In this document: piece after piece, positions 62,646-64,000 of the stretch | Position numbering within the stretch: position 1 is the stretch's first letter | Layout: each line of letters begins with the position of its first letter | DNA from: Mucilaginibacter flavidus | GTDB taxonomy: Bacteria > Bacteroidota > Bacteroidia > Sphingobacteriales > Sphingobacteriaceae | Direction of reading: 5' to 3' | NCBI RefSeq assembly: GCF_024055575.1 | Contig: NZ_JAMXOE010000001.1 | Span: forward strand, 744,001-808,000 | DNA length: 64,000 nucleotides | Made by a program: the position numbers and the translations under genes | The notes under the pieces: model-generated | What the model was told of the DNA's origin: nothing | Databases searched by the model: none | The model's input: only the letters and a program-made list of their open reading frames with translations

Positions 62646-63068
62646 TTATGCTTCTACGTAATCTCTACGTACTATAAATCTTGTTTGCACCGGCAATTTC
62701 TGTGCTGCCAGGCGTAATGCTTCTTTGGCAACATCCAAAGGCACACCTTCTGCTTCAAAAATGATCCTTCCGGGGCGTACTACCGCTACCCAGTACTCAG
62801 GAGCACCTTTACCTTTACCCATACGTACCTCTGCTGGTTTTTTGGTTACAGGCTTGTCAGGAAATATCCTGATCCACACCTGGCCTTCACGTTTCATAAA
62901 ACGTGTTACAGCTATACGTGCAGCTTCGATCTGGCGGCTGGTTATCCAGGCAGGCTCGAGTGATTTTATACCGAAAGATCCGAATGAAAGCTCAGCGCCA
63001 CGACTGGCGTTACCTTTCATTTTGCCTTTTTGCATCTTTCTGAACTTCGTTCTTTTTGGCTGTAGCAT
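62646..63068 (-). CDS. rplP: Ribosomal protein uL16
   Basis: A 140-residue protein near the A-site tRNA elbow. [40 protein letters not shown], the conserved [20 protein letters not shown] and [20 protein letters not shown] are canonical. It follows rpsC after 48 bp. Confidence 0.98.
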   Translation of the reverse strand: MLQPKRTKFRKMQKGKMKGNASRGAELSFGSFGIKSLEPAWITSRQIEAARIAVTRFMKREGQVWIRIFPDKPVTKKPAEVRMGKGKGAPEYWVAVVRPGRIIFEAEGVPLDVAKEALRLAAQKLPVQTRFIVRRDYVEA

Positions 63069-63116
63069 TTTCTTAAGCTTTTATATCGTAACGATATATT
63101 TTTCTACTAAATATTA

Positions 63117-64000
63117 TTATCTCTTTCCTGGACCACCCGGGCGATTTCCGCCTGGACGGCTTCCTCCGCCTTGTCCACCGGGACGATTACCGCCCGGACC
63201 GCCTGGGCCACGATTTCCGCCCGGGCCACCTGGACCGCCACGGCGATCACCGCCTGGTTTCCTGTCGCCTCTGCGTTCGCCACCGCGCTCGCCGCCTCTT
63301 TCGTTGCCGCCACGGCCGCCGAAGCCTGCCGCGCCGCCTTCAGGGCGTCCGCCTTTACCGCTGGCGCTGCTTGCGCCACCAATGTTTGGCGATAAATCGC
63401 GTTTGCCGTAAACCTCGCCTTTGCAAATCCAAACCTTAACACCTATTTTACCATAAGTAGTTAATGCTTCAGCTAATGCATAATCAATGTCTGCACGGAA
63501 AGTATGTAGTGGAATTCTTCCTTCTTTATATTGCTCGGTACGTGCCATCTCAGCGCCACCTAAACGACCTGATGTCATCACCTTTATTCCTTCAGCACCC
63601 ATTCTCATGGTTGAAGCAATAGTGGTTTTCATTGCACGACGGAATGAAATACGAGCTTCAAGCTGTTTTGCTATGCCTTCAGCAACTAATTGTGCATCAA
63701 GCTCAGGGCGTTTGATCTCAAATATATTGATCTGAACTTCCTTTTTAGTTAATTTCTTTAACTCTTCTTTTATCTTGTCAACTTCCTGACCGCCTTTACC
63801 TATAACAATACCCGGACGGGCAGTGTGTATAGTTACAGTAATACGTTTTAAAGTACGCTCGATAACTACCTTTGATACACCACCTTTTGAGATACGTGCT
63901 GATAGATATTTGCGGATCTTTTCGTCTTCAACTAATTTGTCGGCATAGTGATTGCCACCGAACCAATTAGAATCCCAACCTCTGATGATTCCTAATCTGT
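63117..64000 (-). CDS. rpsC: Ribosomal protein uS3 (5' end cut by window) with Gly-rich tail
   Basis: The frame enters from the right edge a few codons after the start (first visible residues [20 protein letters not shown]) and ends at 63117. The KH domain ([20 protein letters not shown]) and the S3 C-terminal domain ([20 protein letters not shown]) are normal. After [15 protein letters not shown] there is an added tail of about 75 residues made of Gly, Arg, Pro and Asn ([21 protein letters not shown]), like an RGG-box RNA-binding region. Ordinary S3 ends soon after the KRD segment. The gene heads the visible part of the ribosomal operon. Confidence 0.95.
   Translation of the reverse strand, partial: RLGIIRGWDSNWFGGNHYADKLVEDEKIRKYLSARISKGGVSKVVIERTLKRITVTIHTARPGIVIGKGGQEVDKIKEELKKLTKKEVQINIFEIKRPELDAQLVAEGIAKQLEARISFRRAMKTTIASTMRMGAEGIKVMTSGRLGGAEMARTEQYKEGRIPLHTFRADIDYALAEALTTYGKIGVKVWICKGEVYGKRDLSPNIGGASSASGKGGRPEGGAAGFGGRGGNERGGERGGERRGDRKPGGDRRGGPGGPGGNRGPGGPGGNRPGGQGGGSRPGGNRPGGPGKR

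Noticed and set aside
62725..63411. 228-codon plus-strand frame rich in Pro and Gly
   Set aside because: It is antisense to rplP and the Gly-rich tail of rpsC; the low-complexity Pro-rich string mirrors that tail.
63107..63442. 111-codon minus-strand frame rich in Ala and Val
   Set aside because: It overlaps the rpsC tail in another frame and is low complexity caused by the Gly-rich repeats.

Overview
The window reads as chromosomal DNA of a Bacteroidota bacterium, most likely family Sphingobacteriaceae (Mucilaginibacter/Pedobacter-like). Reasons: TAnnTTTG-type -7 promoter boxes instead of TATAAT, few Shine-Dalgarno sites, many secreted glycoside hydrolases and M16/S9 peptidases, a DUF5977 protein, a CarboxypepD_reg-linked outer-membrane beta-barrel, a ribosomal operon with the order secY-map-infA-rpmJ, and many short palindromic repeats between genes. 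Genus is inference; no rRNA or tRNA gene was seen.

Region 1 (1-9.1 kb, minus strand) is a coherent catabolic locus: GH127 beta-L-arabinofuranosidase, GH27 alpha-galactosidase, a dihydrodipicolinate-synthase-family deaminase, an alpha-ketoglutaric semialdehyde dehydrogenase, 4-hydroxyproline 2-epimerase and a D-amino-acid (D-hydroxyproline) dehydrogenase cut by the window edge. The last four make the complete path from trans-4-hydroxy-L-proline to 2-oxoglutarate. The two hydrolases match the two glycan types on plant extensins (Hyp-O-beta-L-arabinofuranosides and Ser-O-alpha-galactose). I propose this is a locus for using hydroxyproline-rich plant glycoproteins; it is the most interesting system here.

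Region 2 (9.2-19 kb): a secreted DUF5977 protein, a TonB-receptor-like barrel, four tandem paralogues of a ~120-residue secreted protein, a macro-domain protein, a decayed IS982-family transposase that has fused with a truncated host gene, an AraC regulator and an anchored hypothetical protein. Region 3 (19-33 kb): an M16 peptidase pair, a Tat-exported PLP lyase, a secreted acetolactate decarboxylase, a DsbA/FrnE protein, small membrane proteins and lipoproteins, an MFS transporter, a Na+/H+ antiporter, an acyl-CoA carboxylase beta subunit, a GNAT enzyme and a DUF6340-like lipoprotein. Region 4 (33-50 kb): an ArsR/AHSA1 pair with a clear promoter-operator, a RibD-like reductase surrounded by repeats, a secreted MetX-like hydrolase, an S9 peptidase, a histidine kinase flanked by copies of a ~115-bp repeat, a second DUF6340-like protein, an M42 peptidase, a sugar nucleotidyltransferase, a GH31 alpha-glucosidase and dnaK.

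Region 5 (49.7-51.7 kb) is a small accessory island: a Cys-rich peptide with a double-glycine leader, a GNAT enzyme, an orphan HicB-like gene and a YoeB-type toxin-antitoxin pair. Region 6 (51.7-64 kb, minus strand) is the rpsC-to-rplQ part of the S10-spc-alpha ribosomal superoperon with secY, map, infA and rpoA, rpsC being cut by the window edge.

A recurring theme is dispersed palindromic or tandem repeats, several of which start on or within a few bases of stop codons.
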